In this document: positions 43,700-53,146 of the stretch, one piece after another | How the letters are laid out: each line of letters begins with the position of its first letter | How positions within the stretch are numbered: position 1 is the stretch's first letter | Assembly (NCBI RefSeq): GCF_945605565.1 | Contig: NZ_OX216966.1 | Coordinates: 4,270,001-4,334,000, forward strand | Length of the DNA stretch: 64,000 bases | Direction of reading: 5' to 3' | From: Paenibacillus dendritiformis | Lineage (GTDB): Bacteria > Bacillota > Bacilli > Paenibacillales > Paenibacillaceae | Notes under the pieces: generated by a model | Databases searched by the model: none | Seen by the model: only the letters and a program-made list of their open reading frames with translations | What the model was told of the DNA's origin: nothing | Made by a program: the position numbers and the translations under genes

Positions 43700-45127
43700 T
43701 CATTTCTCTGCGCTGACGCCATGCCGCCTCTTCATCATCCTTCTCCCCGCGTACCAGCTGTATCCGAGCGGCAGCAGGCTGGCAGCCCCGATCCAAGCGC
43801 CGAGACCGAAGATGTTCAGGTAAGCCTCGATCGGCTTGGCGGGATCGCCGTCGTCCATCAGCCCCAATCCCAGCGCGGCGCCCAGCACCAAGCCCACATT
43901 GCGCGTCAAAGCAATCATGCTGCCGATCGAGCCTGCGTCGTCCTTCATGGCATAGCTCATAATAAAGCTGTTGTTCGGCGAGGCGATCAACCCCATCCCC
44001 GCACCGATCAACGCCAGCGTGCAGATGATTCCCCACAGCGGCAGCTCCCCGAAGGACCCGGTGAACAGCATAAACCCGCCTGCCATGGCGCACAGCCCAA
44101 GACACATCAAGCGCCGTGAGCCTATCCGATCCGAGAGATGCCCCGCGATTGGACCGATAACAGCCAAGAGGAGCGGATACGCCAGCATGACATAGCCGAT
44201 ATCCGCCGCAGATACTGCCGTTGTCTCGGAGATATAGAACGGCATGAGGACCAACGCGATATTGGCCAGCAGGAACGATGCGCAGCTGATAAGCAGGCCG
44301 CAGGCCACGGCTGGAATGCGGAAGGCCGCGAGCGGCAGAAAAGGCTCTTCTTGCCGGGACTGCCACAGCCAGCTCAACGGCCAGACGATCAGCAATACAA
44401 CGTAGAGCATGAGCATGCTCGGGGAGCCCCAACCTAAGGCGCCGCCGTTCACAATGACGTAGATTCCACTACCGATGCCGCCCATGAACAGGATGGCTCC
44501 GACGAGGTCCAATGAGGAGTTCCTCTTCTCCTCCTTCTGGTCCGCAGGGATAAAGCGCACCGCCAGCCCGGTCGCCAATAGCGCCACAGGCACATGAATC
44601 AGGAACGCCCACTGCCAGCTAAGCCAGGCCGCGGTGAAGCTGCCGGCCACCGGTCCCGCCATGCCGCCCAGGGCAACGGCCGTGCTCACGAACCCGAGAG
44701 CCCGCCCTCTGTGCGCTCCCGGCATATGGAACGTGATGAGCGCCATATTTGTCGCCTGGAACATCGCCGCGCCTGTCGCTTGCACAATGCGCATCGCGAG
44801 GAGGACGGCGAGGTTGGGCGAGAGCGCGACCAGGACAGAGCTGATCGTGAACAGGGCAATGCCCCAGTTATGAATGCGGCGATGCCCCCAACGGTCGCCT
44901 AACTTGCCCATCAAGGGAAGAAGCGACGTAATGGCAAGCAGATACCCCGTCGTCATCCATTGCACGGTCCCGATATCCGACTGGAACACGGTGATGAACC
45001 GGGGAAGCGATACGTTAACGACCCCGGCGGTAAAATGAGACAGGAAAGCGCTGAGGCAAATGGCCGTCATCATCCACGCCCGCTGCTTGCCAGTTGTTCC
45101 GGGCACGCCGTGTGCGGAAGCACTCAA
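43700..45127 (-). CDS. MFS multidrug exporter, 14-TM EmrB/QacA type
   Basis: The 475-residue protein has 14 hydrophobic helices. It shows the DHA2 signature: FLSHFTAGVVNVSLPRF in helix 1, GKLGDRWGHRRIHNWG after helix 2, motif C-like GMAGPVAGSFTAAWLSWQW, and DRIGSRRLMCLGL in the second half. Start TTG 45127 has GGGAGGG 8 bases upstream and overlaps the stop of the saccharopine-dehydrogenase-like gene (TTGA), so the two are translationally coupled. It probably exports the product or a toxic substrate linked to that enzyme. Confidence 0.88.
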   Translation of the reverse strand: MSASAHGVPGTTGKQRAWMMTAICLSAFLSHFTAGVVNVSLPRFITVFQSDIGTVQWMTTGYLLAITSLLPLMGKLGDRWGHRRIHNWGIALFTISSVLVALSPNLAVLLAMRIVQATGAAMFQATNMALITFHMPGAHRGRALGFVSTAVALGGMAGPVAGSFTAAWLSWQWAFLIHVPVALLATGLAVRFIPADQKEEKRNSSLDLVGAILFMGGIGSGIYVIVNGGALGWGSPSMLMLYVVLLIVWPLSWLWQSRQEEPFLPLAAFRIPAVACGLLISCASFLLANIALVLMPFYISETTAVSAADIGYVMLAYPLLLAVIGPIAGHLSDRIGSRRLMCLGLCAMAGGFMLFTGSFGELPLWGIICTLALIGAGMGLIASPNNSFIMSYAMKDDAGSIGSMIALTRNVGLVLGAALGLGLMDDGDPAKPIEAYLNIFGLGAWIGAASLLPLGYSWYAGRRMMKRRHGVSAEK

Positions 45128-46239
45128 CAGGCTTCCCTCCCTTCCGGCGGAAGAACAGATCGCCGGATATAGAACGTGATTTCCGGTCCCAGCTCCTTCA
45201 GCATGCTTCCCATCTCGGTCAACTGCTCGATATGATAGACTCCGCTCGGGCAGAACGAATCAACCAGCATCGAGGCAGCCGCAGCCGCGACCTTGGCCGT
45301 AACGGCGGATTGATCCCTGCCGTGGAGGAAGCACTCTGCCAAGGCAGGCTCCCCCTCTCTGCTTCTTCCCCGAGCTTCCGCCTTGACGGCGAACCGGTCT
45401 CCGCCGAAGCGCAGCGCTCCGAGGCTGCGGACCATCCGCCTGCGAAGCCAGCCCGCTTGCAGCAGACGGACTGCCCCCGTTCTGCTAGCCCCGGCCAGCA
45501 ATCCGGTGACTATGGGCGAATCGAGGCAGAAGCGCGTAGCGACGGACGGGACATCCAGTGTTCGCGGAAGGGTCATCTGGTCGGAGAACGGGAAGCGGTA
45601 GGCTTGGCGGCAGCCGAGGTCAGCGCCGAAGTCGAAGGTCTGGCCGTCCGTGAAGCTCAGCGCCTCCACCGCCTCCCCGTTCCGCGTTATTTCGAAGCGT
45701 GCGCCCATATTATCTACCGTCCATTCGATAGCCGCCTCCCCATGGGCATCACCCAGCCCAAGCATTATCGCGAGATCGATCTGCTCCGTTTCGCCCAACA
45801 ACCGTTGCGCTTCCAGCGCGAGCAGATTGGTCAGGCCGGGTGCCAGCCCCACGCTCAACAGCGCGGTCGCCCCATGAGCGGCCGCCTCATCCCGGAATTG
45901 CTCCACCTGGCGGAGAAAAGAACCGTTCGCCGACACGTCGATGTAATGCGTGCCCGTGCGGAAGCACTCGCGGACAAAGCCCGTGTCGGTCTGATCCAGA
46001 CACATGATAACGAGCTTCACGCCGTTAAGGATGCCAGGCGGCAGCGGCTTCCGGATATCGATCTCCAGCGGTCTGATCTTGCCTCCGGCGGATTGGCAGA
46101 ACCGCTCGGCCCGTTCGCGGCTGCGTCCGGCCGCATTCACCTTGCCCGGGTAACGCTCTCCCAAAATCCCGCAAATGGTCCTCCCTACATGGCCGTAGCC
46201 GCCGACGACAACAATCTTCTCTTTTGCATGCATCTCCAT
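45124..46239 (-). CDS. saccharopine dehydrogenase-like NAD(P)-binding protein
   Basis: The 371-residue protein begins with a Rossmann motif VVVGGYGHVGRTICGILGE and continues with VKLVIMCLDQTDTGFVREC, GTHYIDVSANGSF and SVGLAPGLTNLLA, the hallmarks of saccharopine-dehydrogenase-like oxidoreductases. Such proteins often act in specialised metabolism rather than lysine breakdown. ATG 46239 is 7 bases behind AGGA; ATGs at 46245 and 46233 are alternatives. It forms an operon with the MFS exporter and is divergent from a GAF-LuxR regulator; an inverted-repeat operator lies between. Confidence 0.85.
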   Translation of the reverse strand: MEMHAKEKIVVVGGYGHVGRTICGILGERYPGKVNAAGRSRERAERFCQSAGGKIRPLEIDIRKPLPPGILNGVKLVIMCLDQTDTGFVRECFRTGTHYIDVSANGSFLRQVEQFRDEAAAHGATALLSVGLAPGLTNLLALEAQRLLGETEQIDLAIMLGLGDAHGEAAIEWTVDNMGARFEITRNGEAVEALSFTDGQTFDFGADLGCRQAYRFPFSDQMTLPRTLDVPSVATRFCLDSPIVTGLLAGASRTGAVRLLQAGWLRRRMVRSLGALRFGGDRFAVKAEARGRSREGEPALAECFLHGRDQSAVTAKVAAAAASMLVDSFCPSGVYHIEQLTEMGSMLKELGPEITFYIRRSVLPPEGREAC

Positions 46240-46247
46240 CACCATAT

Positions 46248-46293
46248 CCTGTATAATAATTGGGTAATTAAGAAACATTCTCAATTATACAGG
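46248..46293. promoter_or_regulatory. inverted-repeat operator between the dehydrogenase/MFS operon and the LuxR gene
   Basis: CCTGTATAAT (46248-46257) and ATTATACAGG (46284-46293) are perfect 10-bp inverted arms 26 bp apart. They are placed within 50 bp of the dehydrogenase start, fitting a regulator site; TATAAT inside one arm may be a rightward or leftward -10 box. Confidence 0.5.
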
Positions 46294-46395
46294 ATCAGGA
46301 TAATTTTACCATCCCATATTTCTGGGATTCCAGTCCGTTTTAATTATTCATATCATTAAATATTAGTTACATTAATCGAACTAAGGAGCGCCTCT

Positions 46396-47478
46396 ATGAC
46401 AGCCATTCGCCAAATGACCTTGATACGACTACAGATCGACAAGCTCGGCTCAGCTTCCGCTACCTCTCCCGATTACCGTTCCTCCCTGCTGTCGCTATTG
46501 CGGGAGGCGGTCCCCTTCGATGCGGGCTGCTGCACGCATGTCGATCCGAAGACGCTGCTCTCTACAGGCGCCGTAACCGAAGACAATGTCGAGGCGATCC
46601 ATCCGCATCTGTTCCGTAATGAGTACGGAGAGGAAGATGTCAACGCCTACGATGAGCTGGTTCATGCCGGGATTCCGGTTGCCACTTTATGTGAGGCGAC
46701 CGGCGGACAGCCGGAACGAAGCGCCCGGTACCGGGAAGTGCTTCTTCCGGCAGGCTTCCGCGACGAGCTGCGCGCCGCGCTCCTATATAACGGGGCTTGC
46801 TGGGGATTTTTAACCCTCTACCGCAGCACGGGCCAGCCTGTCTTTTCCGCTGAGGAACGCGAATTCATCGCTTCCGCGGCACCCGGGATTGCCTCTTGTC
46901 TTCGCGCCTACAGTCTCGCTCTGCCGGGAGCCGATGCCGCTTGGACGGAAGACAGCGATGAGCCCGGCATCGCCATTCTGTCGGAGCAGTTGGCTCTGCT
47001 CTTCTCCAATGCTGCGGCAGATCGCTGGATCGGGAAGCTACGGGCATGGGAACGGATCGGCAGCGATACGCTGCCGCGTCCGCTTCGGGCCGTGGGCACG
47101 CGAGCGCTCCATGCTCCGGCCGCGGCTTCGGCGGCCAAGGCTTGCATCCGCATGCCGGACGGGCCGTATCTGGCGATCCGTGCCAGCCGCCTGCACGGTT
47201 CGAGCGGCGAGATTCAGCTTGCGGTATCGTTCGAGCCGGCCCGCCCGTCCGACATGCTGCCCGTCATCGCCGAGGCGTATCGGTTGACAGAGCGCGAGCA
47301 GCAGCTGTTGGAGGGCGTCATCCGAGGGCTGTCGACCAAGGAACTGGCGGCTTCGCTTCATATTTCCGCCTACACGGTGCAGGATCATTTGAAATCGATT
47401 TTTGCCAAGACTGGCGTTGCCAGCCGGCGGGAGCTAATCTGGCATCTGCATTCCCGCTTCAGCCTGCCTCGCGCTTGA
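46396..47478 (+). CDS. GAF-like/LuxR-family transcriptional regulator
   Basis: The 360-residue protein has a GAF-like sensor (about 25-170, with LREAVPFDAGCCTHVDPKT and FLTLYRSTGQPVFSAEEREF), a linker region, and a C-terminal LuxR helix-turn-helix (about 290-350, with LTEREQQLLEGVIRGLSTKELAASLHI split by the turn, then YTVQDHLKSIFAKTGVASRR). ATG 46396 has AAGGAG 6 bases upstream. It is divergent from the dehydrogenase/MFS operon and most likely its activator. Ligand unknown. Confidence 0.87.
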   Translation: MTAIRQMTLIRLQIDKLGSASATSPDYRSSLLSLLREAVPFDAGCCTHVDPKTLLSTGAVTEDNVEAIHPHLFRNEYGEEDVNAYDELVHAGIPVATLCEATGGQPERSARYREVLLPAGFRDELRAALLYNGACWGFLTLYRSTGQPVFSAEEREFIASAAPGIASCLRAYSLALPGADAAWTEDSDEPGIAILSEQLALLFSNAAADRWIGKLRAWERIGSDTLPRPLRAVGTRALHAPAAASAAKACIRMPDGPYLAIRASRLHGSSGEIQLAVSFEPARPSDMLPVIAEAYRLTEREQQLLEGVIRGLSTKELAASLHISAYTVQDHLKSIFAKTGVASRRELIWHLHSRFSLPRA

Positions 47479-47732
47479 GGCTCTGGTGAATCCACAGATT
47501 TCGGGTGACAAATGCGGCTTCCAGAGTATCTATTATCAAGGAGAGTTGTTCTATCCTATTGTTGCCTATAGCTTCTGAGTGTGGTAGCATTTGGATTATC
47601 CTAACTGAAAGAGGCGATTACAATGACAGTCAGCTCTAATAAACCAACCACAAAATCAGAGGTACGGAAGGCATAATATCGATTCATCCATACTGCCATC
47701 TTCCGTATCTTACGAAACGGAGGACAAAGTGA

Positions 47733-48491
47733 ATGTTCAGTTATTACAGTAATCTATGCACGGAAGTATATGATCTTACCAAACCTGTCGGGCACTCCAT
47801 CGGTGGCGATATCGAGTATTATCTTGATAGACTCCAATCTTGCAGCGGTAGAATTCTGGAAGCGGCTGTAGGCTCAGGGCGTATGCTTATTCCCCTTCTT
47901 GAAGCAGGACTGCTTGTAGACGGGATTGATTATTCCCCTGCAATGTTGGCTTCTTGCCATAAACGCTGTGAAGAGCGAAACCTAAAGCCAATGTTGTATG
48001 AAGGAGAATTACAAAATTTTGCGCTGCCCCATAAATACGATGCCATCGTTATTCCAACCGGGTCTTTCTGTTTGATTGATAATCGTCAAGACTCGATTAA
48101 CGCCCTTACATGTTTTTACGAGCACCTGACTCCCGGAGGACGGGTAATTATTGACCTTATTTTGCCCGAACGCATGGAGATAGGGACGATTTCAACATCA
48201 ACCTTTACGTTCCCTTCAGGAGATGTCATTACTGTAGAAAATAAGCTCGTGGAATTTAATATGATCCATCAATACTCGGTATCCTATCTCAAATACGAAA
48301 AGTGGCGCGAAGGATCTTTAATTCAATCCGAGCTGCAACGTTTTGCGCTTCGCTGGTACGGTATTGAGGAATTCAAGCTCGTATTAGATAACATTGGCTT
48401 CTCAGACATCGTATGCTCTACCGATTATGTATATGGAAAGCAGCCGACAGACGGAAGTCAAACATTCACTTTTGAAGCTGTTCGAAAGTAA
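47733..48491 (+). CDS. class I SAM-dependent methyltransferase
   Basis: The 252-residue protein has the AdoMet-binding motif ILEAAVGSGRMLIPLLEAG (about 43-61), acidic motif II VDGIDYSPAML and the downstream PHKYDAIVIPTGSF and TPGGRVIIDLILPE strands. The C-terminal part (WREGSLIQSELQRFALRWYG) caps the substrate site. It resembles small-molecule methyltransferases of Bacillota with no assigned substrate. GGAGG precedes the ATG and a strong terminator follows at 48506-48540. It is somewhat AT-richer than its neighbours and forms a single-gene unit. Confidence 0.88.
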   Translation: MFSYYSNLCTEVYDLTKPVGHSIGGDIEYYLDRLQSCSGRILEAAVGSGRMLIPLLEAGLLVDGIDYSPAMLASCHKRCEERNLKPMLYEGELQNFALPHKYDAIVIPTGSFCLIDNRQDSINALTCFYEHLTPGGRVIIDLILPERMEIGTISTSTFTFPSGDVITVENKLVEFNMIHQYSVSYLKYEKWREGSLIQSELQRFALRWYGIEEFKLVLDNIGFSDIVCSTDYVYGKQPTDGSQTFTFEAVRK

Positions 48492-48505
48492 AATTTCACA
48501 TTCAT

Positions 48506-48540
48506 AAGGTCTTGGCGTTATATGCCAAGACCTTTTTTGG
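48506..48540 (+). terminator. Rho-independent terminator of the methyltransferase gene
   Basis: A perfect 11-bp stem AAGGTCTTGGC/GCCAAGACCTT with a 7-base loop is followed by T6. Confidence 0.93.
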
Positions 48541-48623
48541 GTTCTGCAGTGATATACGGAAGATCAGGATCAATTGACTTTACTGGGGATGAGCAGCGAT
48601 AGGACGAAAATGCCGATCGCTAT

Positions 48624-49019
48624 TCACTCCGCCGTGACAGCCCGCAGCCGCTCGAGCACCTTGCCGACCCATCCTCTCTTCATGACGTCCGCAAGGAAGC
48701 CTTCGCAGAAGCGTTCCTGCCGCACATAAGCCGTCATCAGCTTCCGCAGATCCTCGATGCCGGCCCGCTCAATAAAGCTGCCATGCTTATCGACGCCCTG
48801 GAGCTGATTCTCTATGATCCAGGCTTTCCAATCGAATCCGGGAATCAGAAATTCAGCTTCGTCGAGAACACGAAGAAATTCGATGACGGCATCGGCGTAC
48901 TTATAATAATGCGGTGGCGTAATTTCATAGTACCGCTGGTCCGTGCTGCGGAAATAATCGCCATATGACAGCAATTGGTCTCGTACGGACATTCCATTTA
49001 TCATCTTGTTCAGGTCCAT
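48624..49019 (-). CDS. DUF6508-type small protein
   Basis: The 131-residue soluble protein contains PHYYKYADAVIEFLRVLDEA, FLIPGFDWKAWIIENQ and AYVRQERFCEGFLADVMKRG, the pattern I know from the DUF6508 group of Bacillota. Function unknown. ATG 49019 has GAGGT 5 bases upstream; the longer frame to 49232 is mostly antisense-type sequence without a ribosome site. It is a single gene between the methyltransferase and the hybrid kinase. Confidence 0.75.
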   Translation of the reverse strand: MDLNKMINGMSVRDQLLSYGDYFRSTDQRYYEITPPHYYKYADAVIEFLRVLDEAEFLIPGFDWKAWIIENQLQGVDKHGSFIERAGIEDLRKLMTAYVRQERFCEGFLADVMKRGWVGKVLERLRAVTAE

Positions 49020-49271
49020 GTCTGACCTCTCTTTCTTTGTGTCGTGATCGAGCCCGCCCCATCCCGCGATCAAGCCGAAATAGCGCTTCTTTCCATCTGT
49101 CAAATCCGCCGCCATAACGATAAGAACAGGTCCTTGACCATTATACCTCAACTTGGAAATGGACGGGGGGGTCCCATGCCGAACGACTACATGAAAAGAA
49201 ACAACCGCTTCCCGGCCGTCATTCTGGGACACGGTTGCTGCATGAGAAGTTTCTAGGTTCTACGCGGAACG

Positions 49272-52200
49272 TTACTTTTTTTTCGGAATGAAGAAGGAGA
49301 CTGTCGTTCCCTCGCCCACCACGCTCTGAATGTTCAGTCCTTCGCCATACTGCTTCCGCAAGCGCTTGTCCGTATTGAGCAGGCCGATGCCGCCATGCGG
49401 GGGCTTATCACGATACAGCACTTGCTCCGCCATATGCGGATCCATTCCGGCTCCGTCATCCGCTACAATAATGCGCGTTCCGTTCTCCTCCGCAGCGACT
49501 CGAATATGAATCATGCCTCCTTGGGAGCGGCTTAAAATGCCGTGGCGGAGCGCATTCTCTACAAGCGGCTGAATCGTCAGCGGCGGAAGCTCCGCATGGA
49601 GTCCGGTAGTTACATCCCAGATAACATCCAGTCTGTCGCCGAAGCGCGTCTTCTCGATCGTCAGGTAAGCGCGCACTAGATCCAGCTCATGCTCTAGCGG
49701 GACCAGATGCTCCGCGTTCCACTGATCGAAGCTCAGCCGCAAATATTTACTGAACGATTCAATGAGCGTGCGCATTTTGACCGTATCGAGCTTGCTCAGC
49801 GCCACAATGGAATTCAACGTATTGAACAGGAAATGCGGCTTAATCTGGGCCTGCAAATAGGCCGCTTCCATACGCAGCAGCTCCGCGATAGAGCGTCTCA
49901 AATCGGTCAAGGCCCGCACACGCGACTTCAGTTCCAAGGCGTCGACCGGCTTCGTCACATAATCATTCGCTCCGGCCCGGAAGCCGGAATCAATGTCTTC
50001 TGCCCGGCTTCGCGCCGTCAGCAGCAGAATCGGAAGCTCCGACATGGAGAAGCGCTCGCGAATGGCGCGGGTCAGTTCGTAGCCGGACATATGCGGCGTC
50101 ATGACGTCAGCGATAACGAGATCCCACCGCTCCTTGGCCACCAGCACGGCGGCTTCCCGGCCGCTCACGGCCGTCGTGACGCTGTACCCTTCCGCGATCA
50201 GCAGGTTGGTCAGGATGTTCAGATTGACCGGATCATCGTCGACAGCCAATATTTTGATGTTGTCTGCGGCAGCGGCGATTTCCGGCGAGCTGGCGTGAAC
50301 CGCCAGAGCAGGCAGCTCGGGGCTGTCAGCAGGCTGGATGCCTTGGCTTCCAAGCAAGGCGGGCTTCAGCTCCACCCGCTTCCCGGCCGCGCTTGCCGAC
50401 GGGGCCAACGGGATCGTGAAGGTGAAGACGGAACCGGCTCCTTCCTGCGAATCCGCCTTCAGCGTTCCGCCATGCAGCTCGACCAGCTGCTTCGTAATGC
50501 TTAATCCGAGGCAGATACCCCTAACACTCGCGCTCGCTTCTCCCTGCTCGTAGGCCTGGAACGCCCTTCTCTTCGTCGCCTCGTCCATGCCCCGGCCTGT
50601 ATCGGAAACGCGAATATGCACGTACCCCTTGAGGACGTAGGCGTCGATCATGACGATGCCTTCATCGGTGTATTTGATGGCGTTGTGAAGCAAGTTGAAC
50701 AAAATTTGTGTGAGCCGAGCCTCGTCGGCAAAGACCGGAGGAAGCTCCTTCGGAATATTTACTGCCACCCGAATCGGCTTGCCTTCCGTCATGAAGGACA
50801 GCATCTCGACGACGCTGTTCGCCACCGGTTGAACAAGCACGCGATCGAGCTTGAGCCGGAGCTTCTCTTGCTTCAGTTGGGAGACATCAAGCAAATCATT
50901 CAGCAGATGCGACATGCGCCGTCCGACGGATACGATCAGCTTCAAGTTTTTGCGGTTCGCCTCTTTCAACGAGCTCTGATTCTCCAGCACGCTCTGGGCC
51001 ATATTCATAATGCCGTGCAGCGGCGTCCGCAATTCATGCGAAGTATTCGCCAAGAAATCATCCTTCACCTTATCCGCCTTGATTAGCTGCGTATTCACAT
51101 CCGCCATCTGGGCCGAAGTGCGGTAAAACCGCTTGAACCAGAAGGTAGCAAAGGCGAGAAACGTGACGATAAAGTCGATCGGATAATACCCAAGTTCCTT
51201 CCACATTGTATTTTTGATAAAGCCCCATATCATATTCCCGGTTAATGCCGTGGCTGCAATGAGCAGGTAGATACTGTCGCTTTCTTTCCTCCGTACAACC
51301 CATATAATCAGAATCGGCATGACCAAAAAAGGAATAAACAGCAGAATATCAAACACCGGCATCGCTTCGAGCGTAAACGACGGCGGAGCGAGCCATATGA
51401 TGGCGACAGACGCGGCGCTCAGCACAGCATGGCCCCTGAACCATCTGGCTCCGGCTCCTTCCGGCAATATACACTTGACGAATTGAAGCATGAAGCCTGC
51501 CACCAGAAGCAGGGAAATATTCAATAGCCGGATGTTCCAGCCATAATCAAGCTGCAGCCAGTCCAGCAGCAGCTTGTCGTCGTCGGCCAGCGTCGCAAAG
51601 ATAGCGCTCAGTATTAACATCGAGAAATAGAACAGGCTCTTGTCCCGGACCCCGATACAAAATAAGACGACAGCATAGATGAAATGCATGATGAGCACGA
51701 TGCAGACGACAAGCTGCGAGCCGATGCTTATCGATGACGCCTTGTTCACGCTCTCGGCAGTCCCAAAATAAAGAGGGCGCAATATCCCTCCATCCGCCCC
51801 GTCAAAATAATTCGCCACCTGAATGACAATCTCTATCTCCCCGCCGCCGGACACGAAATAACCGGAATATGGCACATCACGCGATACGGTCTGTGCCTCG
51901 TTCGGTCCAGGCCATCCGGCATTCGCAAGCAGCTTCCCGTTGACATACAGCGCAGAAGAGCTGAGCATTCCCTGAACACGAATAGCGAAAGACCTTTCTT
52001 GAACAGGACTCATTAAGATGCGCAGCCGGTATGAACCATACCCGCTAGCCGATCCCGTTACCGGCTTCCAGCTCCCCGGAACGTGAACATAGCTTGGCTC
52101 GTCGCCGGAGGAAGCAGCACCGCGATAGTCATCCGTCAGAAGCATAGATGGAATAAATTCCCATTCTCCATTCAACGGAATGGTGCGCATCGAATCGACA

Positions 52201-52343
52201 TCCTGCCCTCGCAGATCCAGCAGCCCTTGAACCGGGCTCAAGCCGGAAGCATCCGACAATATCGCGATAAAAGCAAGGCGAATGCCGGATAGCGACAGCA
52301 CGACAAGTACGATAATGACAATTAGTTTACGCAGTGACATCAT
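49272..52343 (-). CDS. hybrid sensor kinase with 7TM sensor, HisKA kinase, receiver and second LytS-type kinase
   Basis: The 1023-residue protein has TM1 (about 8-28), a GH2-like jelly-roll domain (about 55-190, DLRGQ...IPLNGEWEF and SYRLRILM), seven TM helices (7TM-DISM, about 205-400), a HisKA domain (FLANTSHELRTPLHG, about 440), HATPase (HNAIKYTDEG, DTGRGMDEA), a receiver with acceptor Asp in LVIADVMTPHMSG (about 765), and then a second kinase of the LytS class (QIKPHFLFNTLNSI with its own His and IQPLVENALRHG ATP lid). Start 52343 follows AAGGAAG by 9 bases; longer starts lack a site. No separate output regulator is nearby. It likely senses a carbohydrate or envelope signal. Confidence 0.88.
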   Translation of the reverse strand: MMSLRKLIVIIVLVVLSLSGIRLAFIAILSDASGLSPVQGLLDLRGQDVDSMRTIPLNGEWEFIPSMLLTDDYRGAASSGDEPSYVHVPGSWKPVTGSASGYGSYRLRILMSPVQERSFAIRVQGMLSSSALYVNGKLLANAGWPGPNEAQTVSRDVPYSGYFVSGGGEIEIVIQVANYFDGADGGILRPLYFGTAESVNKASSISIGSQLVVCIVLIMHFIYAVVLFCIGVRDKSLFYFSMLILSAIFATLADDDKLLLDWLQLDYGWNIRLLNISLLLVAGFMLQFVKCILPEGAGARWFRGHAVLSAASVAIIWLAPPSFTLEAMPVFDILLFIPFLVMPILIIWVVRRKESDSIYLLIAATALTGNMIWGFIKNTMWKELGYYPIDFIVTFLAFATFWFKRFYRTSAQMADVNTQLIKADKVKDDFLANTSHELRTPLHGIMNMAQSVLENQSSLKEANRKNLKLIVSVGRRMSHLLNDLLDVSQLKQEKLRLKLDRVLVQPVANSVVEMLSFMTEGKPIRVAVNIPKELPPVFADEARLTQILFNLLHNAIKYTDEGIVMIDAYVLKGYVHIRVSDTGRGMDEATKRRAFQAYEQGEASASVRGICLGLSITKQLVELHGGTLKADSQEGAGSVFTFTIPLAPSASAAGKRVELKPALLGSQGIQPADSPELPALAVHASSPEIAAAADNIKILAVDDDPVNLNILTNLLIAEGYSVTTAVSGREAAVLVAKERWDLVIADVMTPHMSGYELTRAIRERFSMSELPILLLTARSRAEDIDSGFRAGANDYVTKPVDALELKSRVRALTDLRRSIAELLRMEAAYLQAQIKPHFLFNTLNSIVALSKLDTVKMRTLIESFSKYLRLSFDQWNAEHLVPLEHELDLVRAYLTIEKTRFGDRLDVIWDVTTGLHAELPPLTIQPLVENALRHGILSRSQGGMIHIRVAAEENGTRIIVADDGAGMDPHMAEQVLYRDKPPHGGIGLLNTDKRLRKQYGEGLNIQSVVGEGTTVSFFIPKKK

Positions 52344-52616
52344 GGGATACATCTTCCTTGTATCATTATTGCGAAGCTGTCTTCGCTGTTGACTGCTGCT
52401 CATGGCGGCCAAAATGCGCTCAAAGCACGGCTTTCAGCGCTTGCTAGACGAGTGCGCGGAAATAAATTGTGCAGGTTCAGGGGCAAGAAGTCGGGGAACG
52501 TGAGAAGAGCATTGAATCGAACAATAGATTACCATTCCGAGCTATACCAAAACTATACAAATCCCCCCAGGCCGAAATCGCTTCTCACCGGCGGATAGTC
52601 TCCTTCATACAAGCAA

Positions 52617-52640
52617 GAGCGCCCTCGGATGAGGGCGCTC
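52617..52640. repeat. perfect hairpin, copy 1 of a dispersed pair
   Basis: GAGCGCCCTC and its complement around GGAT. A nearly identical hairpin is at 53502-53526. Together they bracket the repeat island and GH39 remnant. Confidence 0.75.
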
Positions 52641-52641
52641 C

Positions 52642-52662
52642 AGACTGACGACAGTCTTTTTT
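52642..52662 (+). terminator. Rho-independent terminator without an upstream gene
   Basis: AGACTG/CAGTCT with an ACGA loop, then T6, reading rightward. No rightward gene lies upstream, so it may be left from a deleted gene. Confidence 0.6.
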
Positions 52663-52707
52663 CTTAGGAAGGGCGGGCCGGGGAAGGCAGAACAGGTTAG
52701 GTTAGGG

Positions 52708-52770
52708 CAAGTTGGTCCGCGCAAGAATCAACCTGGTCCGCGCATAAAGCAAGCTGTTCCCCGCATGAAA
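52708..52770. repeat. three tandem 21-bp repeats
   Basis: Units start at 52708, 52729 and 52750 with consensus near CAAGYTGGTCCGCGCATRAAD. The period is exactly 21. Confidence 0.85.
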
Positions 52771-53060
52771 TTGCTGCACAGGCGCAGCATTTTTAACCTC
52801 AAGAGGCTAAATTCCGAGAAAATCCTGCAAAATTACATTATTTGGCCATTTTGAACGCTATTTATGCCTCGCCGCACGGTAATTGCTGTATTTTTGCAGT
52901 AATCGTATTTTCGCAGCCTCGTGTCAATGAAATTGCTGTATTCTTGCAGTATTGGTGGAGCAGAGTCGCGGGAGATACTCAAGTATTGGTGGAGCAGATG
53001 ACCGGAGAGGAGGGAGATACTGCAGCTTTAGTGGAGTGGATGACCGGAGCTGCAGACATT
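52771..53060. repeat. REP-like palindromic and tandem repeats
   Basis: At least three 'aattgctgta-tt-ttgcag' palindromes (about 52830-52960) resemble the units near 3850-4030 in the first repeat island. Then about 42-bp units with GTATTGGTGGAGCAG (about 52948, 52982 and a diverged one near 53024) follow. No gene is seen here. Confidence 0.65.
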
Positions 53061-53146
53061 CTGGCCGGGAACAATGGAAGATGATATGGAGATGTATTTC
53101 GGAGCGGCTGCGCGCCAGGGTGGATCATCACCATCCGCTCGCCGCG

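Noticed and set aside
43257..44432. 391-codon minus-strand open frame
   Set aside because: It lies out of frame over the 14-TM exporter gene and the T-box leader; composition is high in Arg/Gly/Cys and no ribosome site is present.
47623..47676. 17-codon ORF behind an AGAGG site
   Set aside because: Too short and without a terminator or distinctive composition; probably a truncated gene start.
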